5,342 nucleotides of DNA from Spirochaetia bacterium (GTDB lineage: Bacteria > Spirochaetota > Spirochaetia > DTKZ01). The notes beneath the pieces are model-generated. The model did no database searches and was not told the DNA's origin. It saw only the letters and a list, made by a program, of their open reading frames with translations. Positions 5,291 to 5,342 of the stretch are shown here, piece after piece. The stretch's first letter is position 1. Every line of letters starts with the position of its first letter. The stretch covers positions 1-5,342 of the forward strand of contig JAISXE010000105.1 in assembly GCA_031270615.1 (NCBI GenBank), in the 5' to 3' direction. A program made the translations under genes and the position numbers.

Positions 5291-5342
5291 GGGCTTTCCG
5301 CTGCAATTCCTCAGCCCCTGCGGGGCTTGCGGGATTTCCGCT
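5291..5342. repeat. Possible start of a 40-bp tandem repeat, cut by the window edge
   Basis: GGGCTTTCCGCT (5291-5302) recurs as GGGATTTCCGCT (5331-5342), 11 of 12 bases identical at a distance of 40. Between them lies the hairpin AGCCCC-TGC-GGGGCT (5313-5327). The layout suggests a repeated unit of about 40 bases carrying one hairpin each, but only one full unit is visible and the second copy runs off the end of the window. Confidence 0.4.

Larger units (their letters stand above)
5141..5342. other. Gene-free spacer upstream of the operon, with repeats at its outer end
   Basis: No open frame with a ribosome binding site and independent coding character is seen here. An open frame on the plus strand across 4988-5236 mostly overlaps the HAD gene antisense and has no recognisable content. 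Bases 5161-5250 are unremarkable apart from a short TCCGA-T-TCGGA palindrome at 5243-5253. The outer 90 bases hold the hairpins and repeats listed separately. Confidence 0.6.

Overview
The window reads as a bacterial chromosome fragment. It holds a three-gene, GC-rich operon on the minus strand (about 5160 down to 1451) and a separate AT-rich single gene on the minus strand (1190 down to 138), set among palindromic repeat sequences. The CsgG-like lipoprotein with an I-V-S-C lipobox, the sharp base-composition contrast and the repeat-rich spacers remind me of spirochaetes of the Treponema group. This placement is an inference from style; no marker gene in the window proves it.

Layout from left to right. 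Bases 1-137 are a gene-free, strongly structured repeat ending in a 19-bp motif. Bases 138-1190 (minus) encode a lipoprotein with two CsgG/LpoB-like domains, driven by a near-consensus sigma-70 promoter at 1211-1239. Bases 1261-1380 are a second structured repeat whose inner edge carries the same 19-bp motif in inverted orientation (18/19 identical), so the lipoprotein gene and its promoter sit between inverted copies. The arrangement resembles an integron-type cassette bounded by attC-like sites, or a gene between two palindromic dispersed repeats; no integrase is in view. Bases 1451-2917 (minus) encode a complete 6-phosphogluconate dehydrogenase (gnd). Bases 2914-4203 (minus) encode a LarA-family (DUF2088) nickel-pincer-type racemase/epimerase homologue. 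Bases 4205-5089 (minus) encode a HAD-superfamily hydrolase. Upstream lie a candidate promoter overlapping a perfect 11-bp inverted repeat (candidate operator, 5109-5133), then about 200 bp of gene-free sequence with hairpins and the start of what may be a 40-bp tandem repeat.

The transcription order is HAD hydrolase, LarA homologue, gnd. The first junction leaves one base between stop and start and the second is an ATGA overlap, so the three are very probably co-transcribed and translationally coupled. Gnd oxidises and decarboxylates 6-phosphogluconate. LarA homologues change the stereochemistry of the C2 hydroxyl of 2-hydroxyacids, with a gluconate 2-epimerase known in the superfamily. HAD hydrolases commonly act on phosphorylated sugars. 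The combination suggests an aldonic-acid pathway in which a sugar acid is dephosphorylated and/or epimerised next to the oxidative pentose-phosphate step. That pathway is inference, and it is the most interesting biological hypothesis in the window.
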